NCBI RefSeq assembly: GCF_003259525.1
Contig: NZ_QLLO01000007.1
Span: 1 to 64,000, forward strand
Length of the DNA stretch: 64,000 nucleotides
Direction of reading: 5' to 3'
Origin: Olleya aquimaris
GTDB lineage: Bacteria; Bacteroidota; Bacteroidia; Flavobacteriales; Flavobacteriaceae
In this document: one piece after another, positions 41,796-50,096 of the stretch
Numbering within the stretch: the first letter of the stretch is position 1
Layout of the letters: each line of letters begins with the position of its first letter
Program-made: the position numbers and the translations under genes
The notes under the pieces: generated by a model
Databases searched by the model: none
Told to the model about the DNA's origin: nothing
What the model saw: only the letters and a program-made list of their open reading frames with translations

Positions 41796-41824
41796 GTTGC
41801 ACAACATCCTTATATAACAACTAG
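41796..41824 (+). repeat. Array-end half-element
   Basis: GTTGCACAACATCC followed by TTATATAACAACTAG is a left-type arm with no right arm. The last nine bases (AACAACTAG) mirror the CTAGTTGT of the array-start half-element at 36507-36514, suggesting the two ends once formed a related site. Confidence 0.5.
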
Positions 41825-42215
41825 AAATCGATAAACAGCATTGCATCTTAATAACTATAAAAAATAAAATTCTATCTGTCTAAACTTCTATATTAATTGA
41901 TTTTCTATTATTTATACGCTCAAGTCAGAAACATTATCTCATCAAATAGATATAGTATGCTGCAATTTACATTGTGTTTGTGCGTGTGTATTTAAAACCC
42001 ATGAGTATCTAAACTAATATTTTTGTGGTTAATTTCCTTTGTCTAACTTAGACAAGAACTATTAAGCAAGATAAAGTTGAAGTTTCAAAACAATAACTTA
42101 AAATGCTTTAACCTTACTTTAAATAAAATACTGCCGAATATTCATTAATTTAGCATGCAATTATAATTCACAAGTCTTATTATAATTTTTCTGTTTAAAC
42201 AGGAATATCAGTTAT
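41825..42215. other. Intergenic gap before uvrB
   Basis: This is about 390 bp of AT-rich sequence with no open frame of note, no further attC-like palindrome and no clear TTG/TAnnTTTG pair. It should contain the uvrB promoter, but I could not place it. Confidence 0.4.
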
Positions 42216-44219
42216 ATGAAATTCAAAATAAAATCAGATTTTAGTCCCACAGGAGACCAACCAGAAGCGATCAAGCAATTGGTAAATGGTTTAAATGGTC
42301 AAGAAAAATACCAAACCCTATTAGGTGTGACTGGTTCTGGTAAAACGTTTACAGTTGCTAATGTGATTGAGGAGGTGCAAAAACCAACCTTGGTTTTAGC
42401 ACATAACAAAACCTTAGCTGCTCAGTTGTATTCTGAATTTAAACAGTTTTTTCCGGATAATGCGGTAGAGTATTTTGTGTCCTACTACGATTATTACCAA
42501 CCTGAAGCTTATATACCAACCTCTGGAGTCTATATAGAAAAAGACCTATCCATTAACGAAGAAATTGAGAAAATGCGTTTAAGTACAACCTCTTCTCTAC
42601 TCTCTGGACGTCGTGATGTGCTAGTAGTTGCTTCTGTTTCTTGTTTGTATGGTATTGGTAATCCTGTAGAGTTTCAGAAAAATGTAATTACCCTTGAAGT
42701 AGACCAACATATCTCGCGTACCAAATTATTACACCAATTAGTACAAAGTCTGTATTCACGTACCGAAGCCGATTTTAGACATGGTAATTTTAGGATAAAA
42801 GGTGATACGGTAGATATTTTTCCGAGTTATGCAGATGATGCGTTTAGAATTCACTTTTTTGGTGATGACATTGAAGAGATAGAAGCCTTTAATATTCAAA
42901 CTAACGAGGTAGTTGAAAAATACGACCGACTGACTATCTATCCTGCTAATATGTTTGTGACTTCACCAGATATACTGCAAGGTGCTATAAAAAATATTCA
43001 AGACGATTTAGTTAAGCAATACGACTATTTTAAGGACATAGGCAAGCACCTAGAAGCTAAACGCTTAAAAGAACGTACCGAATTTGACCTAGAAATGATT
43101 CGTGAGTTGGGCTATTGTTCTGGGATAGAGAATTACTCACGTTACCTTGATGGTCGTGAACCTGGAACGCGTCCTTTCTGTTTATTAGATTATTTTCCAG
43201 ACGATTATTTAATGGTTGTTGATGAAAGTCATGTCACTATTTCTCAAGTACATGCCATGTATGGTGGTGACCGAAGTAGAAAAGAAAACCTTGTAGAATA
43301 TGGTTTTAGATTACCTGCTGCAATGGACAACAGACCCTTAAAGTTTGAAGAGTTTGAAGCCTTACAAAATCAGGTCATTTACGTATCTGCGACTCCTGCA
43401 GATTACGAGCTGCAAAAAACAGATGGTATTTATGTCGAGCAAGTGATACGTCCTACAGGATTATTAGATCCCATTATAGAGGTTAGACCAAGTTTAAACC
43501 AGATAGATGATTTAATTGAAGAAATCCAGCAACGTGTTGAAAAAGACGAACGTACTTTAGTCACTACTTTAACCAAACGTATGGCTGAAGAATTAACTAA
43601 ATACCTAAGCAGAATTGAAGTGCGCGTCAATTACATCCATAGTGATGTAGACACCTTGGAGCGTGTTCAAATCATGCAAGATTTACGTAAAGGGATTTAT
43701 GATGTCTTGGTTGGTGTCAACCTACTTCGTGAAGGATTGGATTTACCAGAAGTGTCCTTAGTTGCTATTTTAGATGCTGATAAAGAAGGGTTTTTACGTT
43801 CGGCTCGTTCGCTTACCCAAACGGTAGGTAGAGCTGCTAGAAACCTTAATGGTAAAGCCATTATGTATGCAGATAAAATTACCAATAGTATGCAAAAAAC
43901 TATTGATGAAACTGAATACAGACGTCAAAAACAAATTGCCTACAATACTAAAAACAACTTAGTCCCTAAAGCTTTAAATAAAAGTTTAGATAGTGCTTTA
44001 TCTAAAAACTCGGTGAGTACGTATAGTTACGAGTTGGAAGCTGCACGAGCTGCAGAACCAGAAAGTGAGTATTTATCTAAAGGTGAGTTAGAACAAAAAA
44101 TTCGTGAAAAACGTAAAATTATGGAAGAAGCTGCTAAAGCATTAGACTTTATAGTTGCTGCTAAATTACGTGATGAAATTAAAGTATATCAAGGGAAGTT
44201 GGAAGAATTGAAAAGTTAA
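42216..44219 (+). CDS. uvrB: Excinuclease ABC subunit B
   Basis: This 667-residue helicase-like subunit of nucleotide excision repair loads onto DNA with UvrA and recruits UvrC. It has the Walker A G-V-T-G-S-G-K-T (37-44), the beta-hairpin Y-Y-D-Y-Y-Q-P-E-A-Y (about 91-100) that verifies lesions, the D-E-S-H box near 340, the motif V/VI block with Q-T-V-G-R-A-A-R-N near 540, and a C-terminal UVR helix pair with K-A-L-D-F-I-V-A-A-K-L-R-D-E-I. Length is normal. It is the first core gene after the cassette array. Confidence 0.97.
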   Translation: MKFKIKSDFSPTGDQPEAIKQLVNGLNGQEKYQTLLGVTGSGKTFTVANVIEEVQKPTLVLAHNKTLAAQLYSEFKQFFPDNAVEYFVSYYDYYQPEAYIPTSGVYIEKDLSINEEIEKMRLSTTSSLLSGRRDVLVVASVSCLYGIGNPVEFQKNVITLEVDQHISRTKLLHQLVQSLYSRTEADFRHGNFRIKGDTVDIFPSYADDAFRIHFFGDDIEEIEAFNIQTNEVVEKYDRLTIYPANMFVTSPDILQGAIKNIQDDLVKQYDYFKDIGKHLEAKRLKERTEFDLEMIRELGYCSGIENYSRYLDGREPGTRPFCLLDYFPDDYLMVVDESHVTISQVHAMYGGDRSRKENLVEYGFRLPAAMDNRPLKFEEFEALQNQVIYVSATPADYELQKTDGIYVEQVIRPTGLLDPIIEVRPSLNQIDDLIEEIQQRVEKDERTLVTTLTKRMAEELTKYLSRIEVRVNYIHSDVDTLERVQIMQDLRKGIYDVLVGVNLLREGLDLPEVSLVAILDADKEGFLRSARSLTQTVGRAARNLNGKAIMYADKITNSMQKTIDETEYRRQKQIAYNTKNNLVPKALNKSLDSALSKNSVSTYSYELEAARAAEPESEYLSKGELEQKIREKRKIMEEAAKALDFIVAAKLRDEIKVYQGKLEELKS

Positions 44220-44253
44220 GTTTATTATTACTAATACTTAACAAAAAACACCT

Positions 44254-44342
44254 TTCGTCACTTCGAGTGATTTTTGAAGCATGAAAAAATTCTAGAAGTT
44301 CTCGATACAATTCTCCCACGTCGAATCACTCGAACTGACGAA
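44254..44342. repeat. Long inverted repeat between convergent genes
   Basis: TTCGTCACTTCGAGTGATT (44254-44272) and AATCACTCGAACTGACGAA (44324-44342) pair over 19 bp with one mismatch and a 51-base spacer. It resembles palindromic intergenic repeats common in flavobacteria and may also terminate uvrB and the TerB-like gene. Confidence 0.65.
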
Positions 44343-44366
44343 ATAAATAGAATTAATAAGTTTTGT

Positions 44367-44768
44367 TTAATTATACTGCACCTTAAAAATATCAATCAAT
44401 ACTTCTGCTGGTACCATCATATCTGGGAAACCTTCCATTAAGTATAATACTTTAGTAATAGATTCGTGGTTTAATCCCATTCTAAGACCATAGTTGTATA
44501 GTTTAGCTAACTCTTCTTTAGAACGTTCTTGATCAACATGCATCAATAATACCATTCTATGAAATTGCACGATACGCTCGCTGTGTGATTTTAATACCAC
44601 ACGACTTACAGGATGATTGATTAAATAATCAAAATCCTCTCTTGACACATCTAGTTGTTTAGCTACAGCTAACAAAAAGTTATACTCAACAGTTTTGAGA
44701 CTATCGTCACTTTTCGCAAAAGCTATCATCTCTGATAATAAACTTAATTTTTCTACTCTATTAGGCAT
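44367..44768 (-). CDS. TerB-like small helical protein
   Basis: This 133-residue all-helical cytoplasmic protein resembles the tellurite-resistance TerB fold: S-L-L-S-E-M-I-A-F-A-K-S-D-D-S-L-K-T-V-E near the start and V-A-K-Q-L-D-V-S-R-E-D-F-D-Y-L later. Metal-site residues are not obvious. Its conserved position beside uvrB has led to it being named UvrB in some genomes by misannotation, though it shares nothing with UvrB. Function unknown. Confidence 0.8.
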   Translation of the reverse strand: MPNRVEKLSLLSEMIAFAKSDDSLKTVEYNFLLAVAKQLDVSREDFDYLINHPVSRVVLKSHSERIVQFHRMVLLMHVDQERSKEELAKLYNYGLRMGLNHESITKVLYLMEGFPDMMVPAEVLIDIFKVQYN

Positions 44769-44949
44769 AACTCGAGGGATTAATAATACATTATAAAGTT
44801 AAGAATAAAACATAATTTATAATCGTTGAAAGCACGTAGCTTATCGAAAAATCACTAGTTTTACATCGATTTTAAGTGCTGTTAATCAATAATCAAATGA
44901 TTTTCACTAAAACACAACCTTGTAAATAATTAATTTTCAACTAGTTATA

Positions 44950-45270
44950 ATGACAAATAACGACATATTTAAAAAACTAAGGGTAGCGCATAAATTGCGT
45001 GATACTGATATTATAGAGATTTTAAAACTAGTAGATTTTAGAATTACAAAATCTGAACTTAGTGCATTTTTTAGACGCGAGGATCATCCTAACTATGTAG
45101 AATGTGGTGATCAGATTTTACGTAATTTTTTAAATGGATTGGTTATTCATTTACGTGGACCAATGCCTAAAAAGGGTGAACGTCCATCTGGCAAATTTTC
45201 CGCGACAGCGAAACCTAAAAAAATAGATACCACCAAAACGTATAAACCTAAAAAAAAGAGCAACGATTAA
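44950..45270 (+). CDS. DUF1456 (YehS-like) protein
   Basis: This 106-residue protein has one DUF1456 unit: N-D-I-F-K-K-L-R-V-A-H-K-L-R-D-T-D-I-I-E-I-L, then I-T-K-S-E-L-S-A-F-F-R-R-E-D-H-P-N-Y and D-Q-I-L-R-N-F-L-N-G-L. Escherichia coli YehS has two such units (about 156 residues), so this is the single-unit form found in Bacteroidota, ending in a basic Lys-rich tail. The stop codon lies in the loop of the terminator hairpin (45253-45283). It includes a near copy of the CGCGAAAGCG word (CGCGACAGCG at 45201-45210). Confidence 0.88.
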   Translation: MTNNDIFKKLRVAHKLRDTDIIEILKLVDFRITKSELSAFFRREDHPNYVECGDQILRNFLNGLVIHLRGPMPKKGERPSGKFSATAKPKKIDTTKTYKPKKKSND

Positions 45271-45283
45271 CGTTGCTCTTTTT
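45253..45283. terminator. Bidirectional intrinsic terminator
   Basis: Stem GAGCAACG (45258-45265)/CGTTGCTC (45271-45278) is flanked by A and T runs. The DUF1456 stop codon TAA is in the loop. It serves the DUF1456 gene and probably the convergent sucC. Confidence 0.85.
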
Positions 45284-45331
45284 ATTTATAATAAGACTCT
45301 TTGACTTGCTAAGAGTGACTTTATAATTGTA

Positions 45332-46525
45332 TTATGCTAAAACAGCTTGTACTTTATCTGCAGCTTCTTGGAACTCGGTAGCACTCATCACATCTAATCC
45401 AGAATTGTCAATTAATTCTTTAGCAATGTCTGCATTTGTTCCTTGTAAACGCACAATGATTGGTACATTTATAGCGTCTCCCATATTTTTATAAGCATCA
45501 ACTACACCTTGTGCCACACGGTCGCAACGTACAATTCCACCAAAAATATTAATTAAGATTGCTTTTACAGCTGGATCTTTTAAAATAATTCTAAAAGCTG
45601 CTTCAACACGTGCTGCATCTGCTGTACCACCAACATCTAAGAAGTTAGCTGGCTCACCACCTGCTTGCTTAATTAAATCCATAGTAGCCATAGCTAATCC
45701 TGCTCCATTTACCATACAACCCACGTTACCGTCAAGGTCCACATAGTTTAATCCTAACTCACCAGCTTCTACCTCGATTGGGCTTTCTTCACGTAAATCA
45801 CGTAATGCAGCTAAATCTTTATGTCTGTATAAAGCGTTATCGTCTATAGTTACTTTAGCATCTACAGCCATAATCTTATCATCACTAGTTTTTAACACTG
45901 GGTTAATTTCAAATAATGATGCGTCCGACTTATCGTAAGCTGTATATAATGCTGTAACAAATTTTGTCATTTCTTTAAAAGCCATTCCGCTTAATCCTAA
46001 ATTAAAGGCTACACGACGTGCTTGAAAAGGTAAAATTCCTGTTGCTGGATCAATTTCTTCTGTAAAAATTAAATGAGGAGTTTCTTCTGCAACTGTTTCT
46101 ATATCCATTCCACCTTCGGTAGAATACATAATCATATTACGTCCATTACCTCTGTTTAATAATACAGACATGTAAAATTCGTTTGGCTCAGAATCTCCAG
46201 GATAATACACATCCTCTGCAACTAATACTTGATGTACACGTTTACCTTCTGCAGACGTTTGCGGAGTTACTAAGTCCATACCAATAATTTGACCAGCAAT
46301 CTCTTTAACTTGATCTAAATTTTTAGCCAACTTAACTCCACCACCTTTACCACGTCCACCAGCATGCACTTGTGCTTTAATCACGTGCCATCCTGTTCCT
46401 GTGTCTTCGGTTAGTTTTTTTGCTGCAGCAACTGCTTCATCAGCATTTTGTGCAACAATACCACGCTGAATACGTACGCCAAAGCTGCTTAATAATTCTT
46501 TTCCTTGATATTCGTGTAAATTCAT
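45332..46525 (-). CDS. sucC: Succinyl-CoA synthetase beta subunit
   Basis: This 397-residue TCA-cycle enzyme subunit couples succinyl-CoA cleavage to nucleotide triphosphate formation. The ATP-grasp N-terminal domain starts M-N-L-H-E-Y-Q-G-K-E-L-L and has G-G-R-G-K-G-G-G-V-K near 52-61. The C-terminal CoA-ligase domain has the signature F-L-D-V-G-G-T-A and I-L-I-N-I-F-G-G-I-V-R-C-D near 290-330. Full length. sucD is not in the window, so the two subunits are unlinked here. A minus-strand -7 box TACTTTTG lies at plus 46587-46594. Confidence 0.97.
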   Translation of the reverse strand: MNLHEYQGKELLSSFGVRIQRGIVAQNADEAVAAAKKLTEDTGTGWHVIKAQVHAGGRGKGGGVKLAKNLDQVKEIAGQIIGMDLVTPQTSAEGKRVHQVLVAEDVYYPGDSEPNEFYMSVLLNRGNGRNMIMYSTEGGMDIETVAEETPHLIFTEEIDPATGILPFQARRVAFNLGLSGMAFKEMTKFVTALYTAYDKSDASLFEINPVLKTSDDKIMAVDAKVTIDDNALYRHKDLAALRDLREESPIEVEAGELGLNYVDLDGNVGCMVNGAGLAMATMDLIKQAGGEPANFLDVGGTADAARVEAAFRIILKDPAVKAILINIFGGIVRCDRVAQGVVDAYKNMGDAINVPIIVRLQGTNADIAKELIDNSGLDVMSATEFQEAADKVQAVLA

Positions 46526-46553
46526 CTTTATTAATGGATTTATATATTATTTC

Positions 46554-46563
46554 CGCGAAAGCG
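46554..46563 (+). repeat. CGCGAAAGCG word, exact copy (intergenic)
   Basis: Exact copy in the sucC upstream region, framed as TTTC-word-AAAA. It is the only exact copy outside a coding region. Confidence 0.7.
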
Positions 46564-46586
46564 AAAAACTTTAAATTTTAGAGCTA

Positions 46587-46594
46587 CAAAAGTA
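46587..46594 (-). promoter_or_regulatory. Putative -7 box for sucC
   Basis: Plus-strand CAAAAGTA reads TACTTTTG on the minus strand, 62 bp upstream of sucC. No matching -33 TTG was seen. Confidence 0.35.
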
Positions 46595-46735
46595 AATAAT
46601 CACATTTACTTACCCTAATAATTAATTATGAAAAACGATGATAAATTGTTGAAACACTAAATTGTTAAATAATTAACAAATTGTTTTAAATGTGTAATAT
46701 TATATTAGTTAAGTTTTTAAATTGACGAAAACGGA

Positions 46736-46743
46736 TACCTTTG
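46736..46743 (+). promoter_or_regulatory. Putative -7 box for lysA
   Basis: TACCTTTG ends 17 bp before the lysA ATG. The nearest TTG (46722-46724) is too close, so only the -7 element is supported. Confidence 0.4.
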
Positions 46744-46759
46744 ACAAAAATAAATTATA

Positions 46760-48010
46760 ATGCAAGACAGTCAATTATTACAAATAGCACAAGATTTTGG
46801 GAGCCCAGTTTATGTTTACGATGCAGAACGTATTGCCACACAATACAACAGACTTACTGCTGCTTTTAAGGATGTTAACCAATTAAAAGTTAATTATGCA
46901 GTTAAAGCTTTGTCTAATATTTCGGTTTTAAAATTAATGAAACAACTTGGTGCTGGTTTGGATACCGTGTCTATTCAAGAAGTGCAATTGGGATTGGCTG
47001 CAGGATTTAATGCAGAAAGCATCATTTTTACACCTAATGGTGTGTCTTTAGAAGAAATTGAAACCGTTGCTAAATTAGGTTGCCAAATTAATATTGATAA
47101 CCTGTCTATTTTAGAACAATTTGGAACCAAACATCCTAAAACACCAGTTTGTATAAGAATAAATCCACATGTTATGGCAGGTGGAAATACTAATATTTCT
47201 GTAGGACATATTGATAGTAAGTTTGGTATCTCTATACACCAAATACCACATATACTTAGAATTGTAGAAAATACTAAAATGAACATTAACGGTATCCACA
47301 TGCACACAGGAAGTGATATTTTGGATATTGATGTATTTTTATATGCTAGCGAAATTTTATTTGAAACCGCTAAACACTTTAAAAATTTAGAATTTATAGA
47401 TTTTGGTTCTGGATTTAAAGTTCCTTATAAAGCTGGAGATATTGAAACTAATATAGAAGAATTAGGTGAAAAATTAAGCACAAGATTTAACCAGTTTTGT
47501 AAAGAATATGGTAAACCATTAACCTTAGCTTTTGAACCTGGTAAGTTTTTAGTGAGCGAAGCTGGGCAATTTTTAGTGAATGTTAATGTGGTAAAACAAA
47601 CCACCTCAACTGTTTTTGCACAAGTAGATAGTGGATTTAATCATTTAATTAGACCGATGTTGTATGGCTCGCAACATGACATTAGAAACCTCTCTAACCC
47701 AGAAGGTCGTGAGCGTTTTTATAGTGTTGTTGGTTACATTTGCGAAACAGACACCTTTGCTAATAATAGACGTATTTCTGAAATAAATGAAGGCGATATT
47801 CTTGCTTTTAGTAATGCTGGTGCCTATTGTTACAGTATGGCTAGCAACTACAATTCGCGTTACAGACCTGCAGAAGTTTTGGTTTATAATGGTGAAGCCC
47901 ATTTAATTAGACAACGTGAAACTTTTGAGGATATTCTAAAAAATCAAGTAGAGATAGATTTTAAACCTAAAAAAGTAAAATCCACTACCAAACAAAACAT
48001 AACCCTCTAA
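46760..48010 (+). CDS. lysA: Diaminopimelate decarboxylase
   Basis: This 416-residue PLP enzyme converts meso-diaminopimelate to lysine. The N-terminal alanine-racemase-type barrel carries the PLP lysine in V-N-Y-A-V-K-A (about 43-49). H-T-G-S-D-I, D-F-G-S-G-F and the E-P-G-K-F-L phosphate region follow as in the family, with Y-I-C-E-T-D-T-F and N-A-G-A-Y-C-Y-S-M in the C-terminal substrate domain. Full length. It is the second lysine-pathway gene in the window after dapD, but they are 40 kb apart. Confidence 0.96.
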   Translation: MQDSQLLQIAQDFGSPVYVYDAERIATQYNRLTAAFKDVNQLKVNYAVKALSNISVLKLMKQLGAGLDTVSIQEVQLGLAAGFNAESIIFTPNGVSLEEIETVAKLGCQINIDNLSILEQFGTKHPKTPVCIRINPHVMAGGNTNISVGHIDSKFGISIHQIPHILRIVENTKMNINGIHMHTGSDILDIDVFLYASEILFETAKHFKNLEFIDFGSGFKVPYKAGDIETNIEELGEKLSTRFNQFCKEYGKPLTLAFEPGKFLVSEAGQFLVNVNVVKQTTSTVFAQVDSGFNHLIRPMLYGSQHDIRNLSNPEGRERFYSVVGYICETDTFANNRRISEINEGDILAFSNAGAYCYSMASNYNSRYRPAEVLVYNGEAHLIRQRETFEDILKNQVEIDFKPKKVKSTTKQNITL

Positions 48011-48213
48011 TTATCAATATTTAAATTCTATAAACTAATCTGTACAAATTGTAAGGTTTTATTTCAATAAACAAAACAAAAAAGCTGTTTGTCGATGATA
48101 TTGACAATTCATCTTTAAAAAAATTGTATCTTCATCAATTAAATTTAGTAACTACCTTTATAAAAGAATTTCTAATTACTTCTAAATAGGTTTTTATATT
48201 ATATAGTTGATTG

Positions 48214-49686
48214 ATGCTCTTAAATAAAAATGAAGTTAATGATTTTCTAGAAACATTAGAAAAATCACTAATTATTGGCTCTTGGTCTTTTGACATTGAA
48301 GCGAATACTTTAAGTTGGAGTAATGTCACTAAGAGAATTCATGAAGTAAGTCCCTCTTTTGTGCCTGATGTAACTAAGGGTCTAAATTTTTATAAAGAAG
48401 GACTCCACAGAAATCGTATTACAGAATTATTTAACAACGCAATAAATAAAGGCGAAAGTTTTGATGACGAATTTATTATTGTAACTGCAAAAGGAAATGA
48501 AAAATGGGTTAGATCTGTTGGTTTTCCTAAACATAAAGACGGAAAATGTATAAGTGTACAAGGTGTTTTTCAAGATACAACAGAAAAAACTTTAATAGCA
48601 ATACAAACAGCCCTAAAAGAAAAACAGTTTAGATCTATTTTTCAAAACTCGCTAACTGGTATGGCTTTGGTAAGCCTAGAAGGAGATTGGTTAGAAGTAA
48701 ACCATGCACTTTGTAACATGTTAGGTTATACAGATGAAGAATTTTTTAACATTAGTTTTAAAGATCTAACTCATCCAAAAGATAAATATATTGGTGATGA
48801 AGAAATACCTTTAATGCTTGCAGGTAAATTAGATCATTTTCAAGCAGAAAAAAGATTCATTCACAAAAAAGGAAAAACCGTTTACTGTATTTTATCCTGT
48901 ACAATTGTTAAAAATTACAACAATAAACCACTTCATTTTATTTTTAATATTAGTGATATTACCAAAATTAAACTAGGTAAGAAAAAAATTAAAAGTTTGT
49001 TAGACATTTCGTCCAAACAAAATGAAAGGCTTTTAAATTTTGCACATATCGTATCTCATAATTTAAGATCTCACGTTAGTAATTTAGAGATGTTAGTGCA
49101 ATTAAAAAAAGAAGAAGTACCAAAAGTCGTTAATGACGAATATTATCCATTATTTGAAACTGCGATCGGCAATTTAAATGAAACGATTATAAATTTAAAT
49201 CAAGTTGTTATTAATAAAATTAATAAATCTGATTTAAAATCTCTTAATCTATTTAATTCTGTTGAAAAAGCAATAGGCAACCTAAACGCTTTAATCTTAG
49301 CCGATAATGTAAAAGTAAACATCTCTATAAATAAGAATATTAAAGTAAAAGCATTACCTGCATATTTAGATAGTATTTTAAATAACCTTCTAACTAATGC
49401 TATAAAATATAAAAAACAGAACATAATTCCGGAAATAAATATTAAAGCCATAAAAGATAAAAAATTTATTATTGTAAGTGTTAATGACAATGGTCTTGGA
49501 ATTGATTTGAAAAAAAACAAACATAATCTATTTGGGATGTATAAAGTTTTTCATAAGCATAAAAACTCTAGAGGACTTGGTTTGTTTATTACTAAAATTC
49601 AATTAGAAGCTATTGGTGGAAAGGTAGAAGTTGAAAGTAAAATTGGAAAGGGATCAACATTTAAAATTTATTTGAAAAATGGATGA
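48214..49686 (+). CDS. PAS-domain sensor histidine kinase
   Basis: This 490-residue soluble kinase has two PAS domains (about 20-130 with W-S-N-V-T-K-R-I-H-E, and 145-255 with F-Q-N-S-L-T-G-M-A-L and V-N-H-A-L-C-N-M-L-G-Y). The dimerisation/phosphoacceptor box F-A-H-I-V-S-H-N-L-R-S-H is near residue 280. The ATPase domain has N-N-L-L-T-N-A-I-K-Y-K, V-N-D-N-G-L-G-I and G-L-G-L-F-I-T-K. No membrane segment, so the signal is probably intracellular. ATG 48214 is preferred to TTG 48211. It overlaps its response regulator by 8 bp. Confidence 0.92.
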   Translation: MLLNKNEVNDFLETLEKSLIIGSWSFDIEANTLSWSNVTKRIHEVSPSFVPDVTKGLNFYKEGLHRNRITELFNNAINKGESFDDEFIIVTAKGNEKWVRSVGFPKHKDGKCISVQGVFQDTTEKTLIAIQTALKEKQFRSIFQNSLTGMALVSLEGDWLEVNHALCNMLGYTDEEFFNISFKDLTHPKDKYIGDEEIPLMLAGKLDHFQAEKRFIHKKGKTVYCILSCTIVKNYNNKPLHFIFNISDITKIKLGKKKIKSLLDISSKQNERLLNFAHIVSHNLRSHVSNLEMLVQLKKEEVPKVVNDEYYPLFETAIGNLNETIINLNQVVINKINKSDLKSLNLFNSVEKAIGNLNALILADNVKVNISINKNIKVKALPAYLDSILNNLLTNAIKYKKQNIIPEINIKAIKDKKFIIVSVNDNGLGIDLKKNKHNLFGMYKVFHKHKNSRGLGLFITKIQLEAIGGKVEVESKIGKGSTFKIYLKNG

Positions 49687-50089
49687 GATTAAGCTAACCT
49701 GTATTATAGATGATGACCCAATCTATTTATTTGCAATAAAAAAATTACTAGAAATTACTAATTTCTCAACTAACTATATCATATTTAAAAATGGATTAGA
49801 GGCTATAAATGAGTTTAAAAAACTTGCTGAAGAGGACCAACCATTACCTGACGTGGTTTTGCTAGACCTAAACATGCCTATTATGGATGGTTGGCAGTTT
49901 TTAAAGCAATACAAGATTAATAAATTTAATACAGGCATTTCTATTTACATCACCAGTTCATCAATTGACAAAAAAGATGTAAGCAAAGCCAAAAAAAATA
50001 AACTTGTCAGTGGTTATATTAGTAAACCTATTAAAAAAGAGGATTTGTCAACCTTAAAAACATCTATATTAAAAAAGAAAAGCTCTTAA
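49679..50089 (+). CDS. Single-domain response regulator
   Basis: This 136-residue CheY-like receiver has the acidic pair D-D (11-12), phosphoacceptor Asp63 in L-L-D-L-N-M-P, Thr/Ser in Y-I-T-S-S-S near 91 and the conserved Lys in I-S-K-P near 116. There is no output domain, so it acts through protein contacts or as a phosphate sink. The ATG overlaps the kinase stop (ATGGATGA), indicating coupled translation of a two-component pair. Confidence 0.93.
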   Translation: MDEIKLTCIIDDDPIYLFAIKKLLEITNFSTNYIIFKNGLEAINEFKKLAEEDQPLPDVVLLDLNMPIMDGWQFLKQYKINKFNTGISIYITSSSIDKKDVSKAKKNKLVSGYISKPIKKEDLSTLKTSILKKKSS

Positions 50090-50096
50090 TATTTAA

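Larger units (their letters stand above)
36501..41824 (+). mobile_element. Candidate integrase-less gene-cassette array (CALIN-like), seven cassettes
   Basis: Seven plus-strand genes (36524, 37515, 38063, 38732, 39391, 40221, 41270) alternate with six full attC-like palindromes. A half-element lies at each array end. In every unit the bases following the upstream core are complementary to those preceding the downstream core: GTTGTACGC/GCGTACAAC, GTTGTGTGTA/TACACACAAC, GTTGTAGCAC/GTGCTACAAC, GTTGTAAAAC/GTTTTACAAC, GTTGTGCTT/AAGCACAAC, GTTAGCTACA/TGTAGCTAAC and GTTGTGCAAC/GTTGCACAAC. Short genes, one orientation, tight packing and gene-specific complementary ends are integron-cassette hallmarks. 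The core differs from GTTRRRY, and no intI or attI is seen. The array separates a T9SS gene from uvrB. Confidence 0.7.

Noticed and set aside
36501-41824. Reading the cassette array as transposons with terminal inverted repeats
   Set aside because: The termini are different for each gene, no transposase is encoded, and no target-site duplications are seen; element identity lies between the genes and not at fixed ends.
36501-41824. Toxin-antitoxin or defence island
   Set aside because: The cargo includes a YwqK/MORN-like segment, sometimes named antitoxin, but no toxin partner, nuclease or defence domain was seen.
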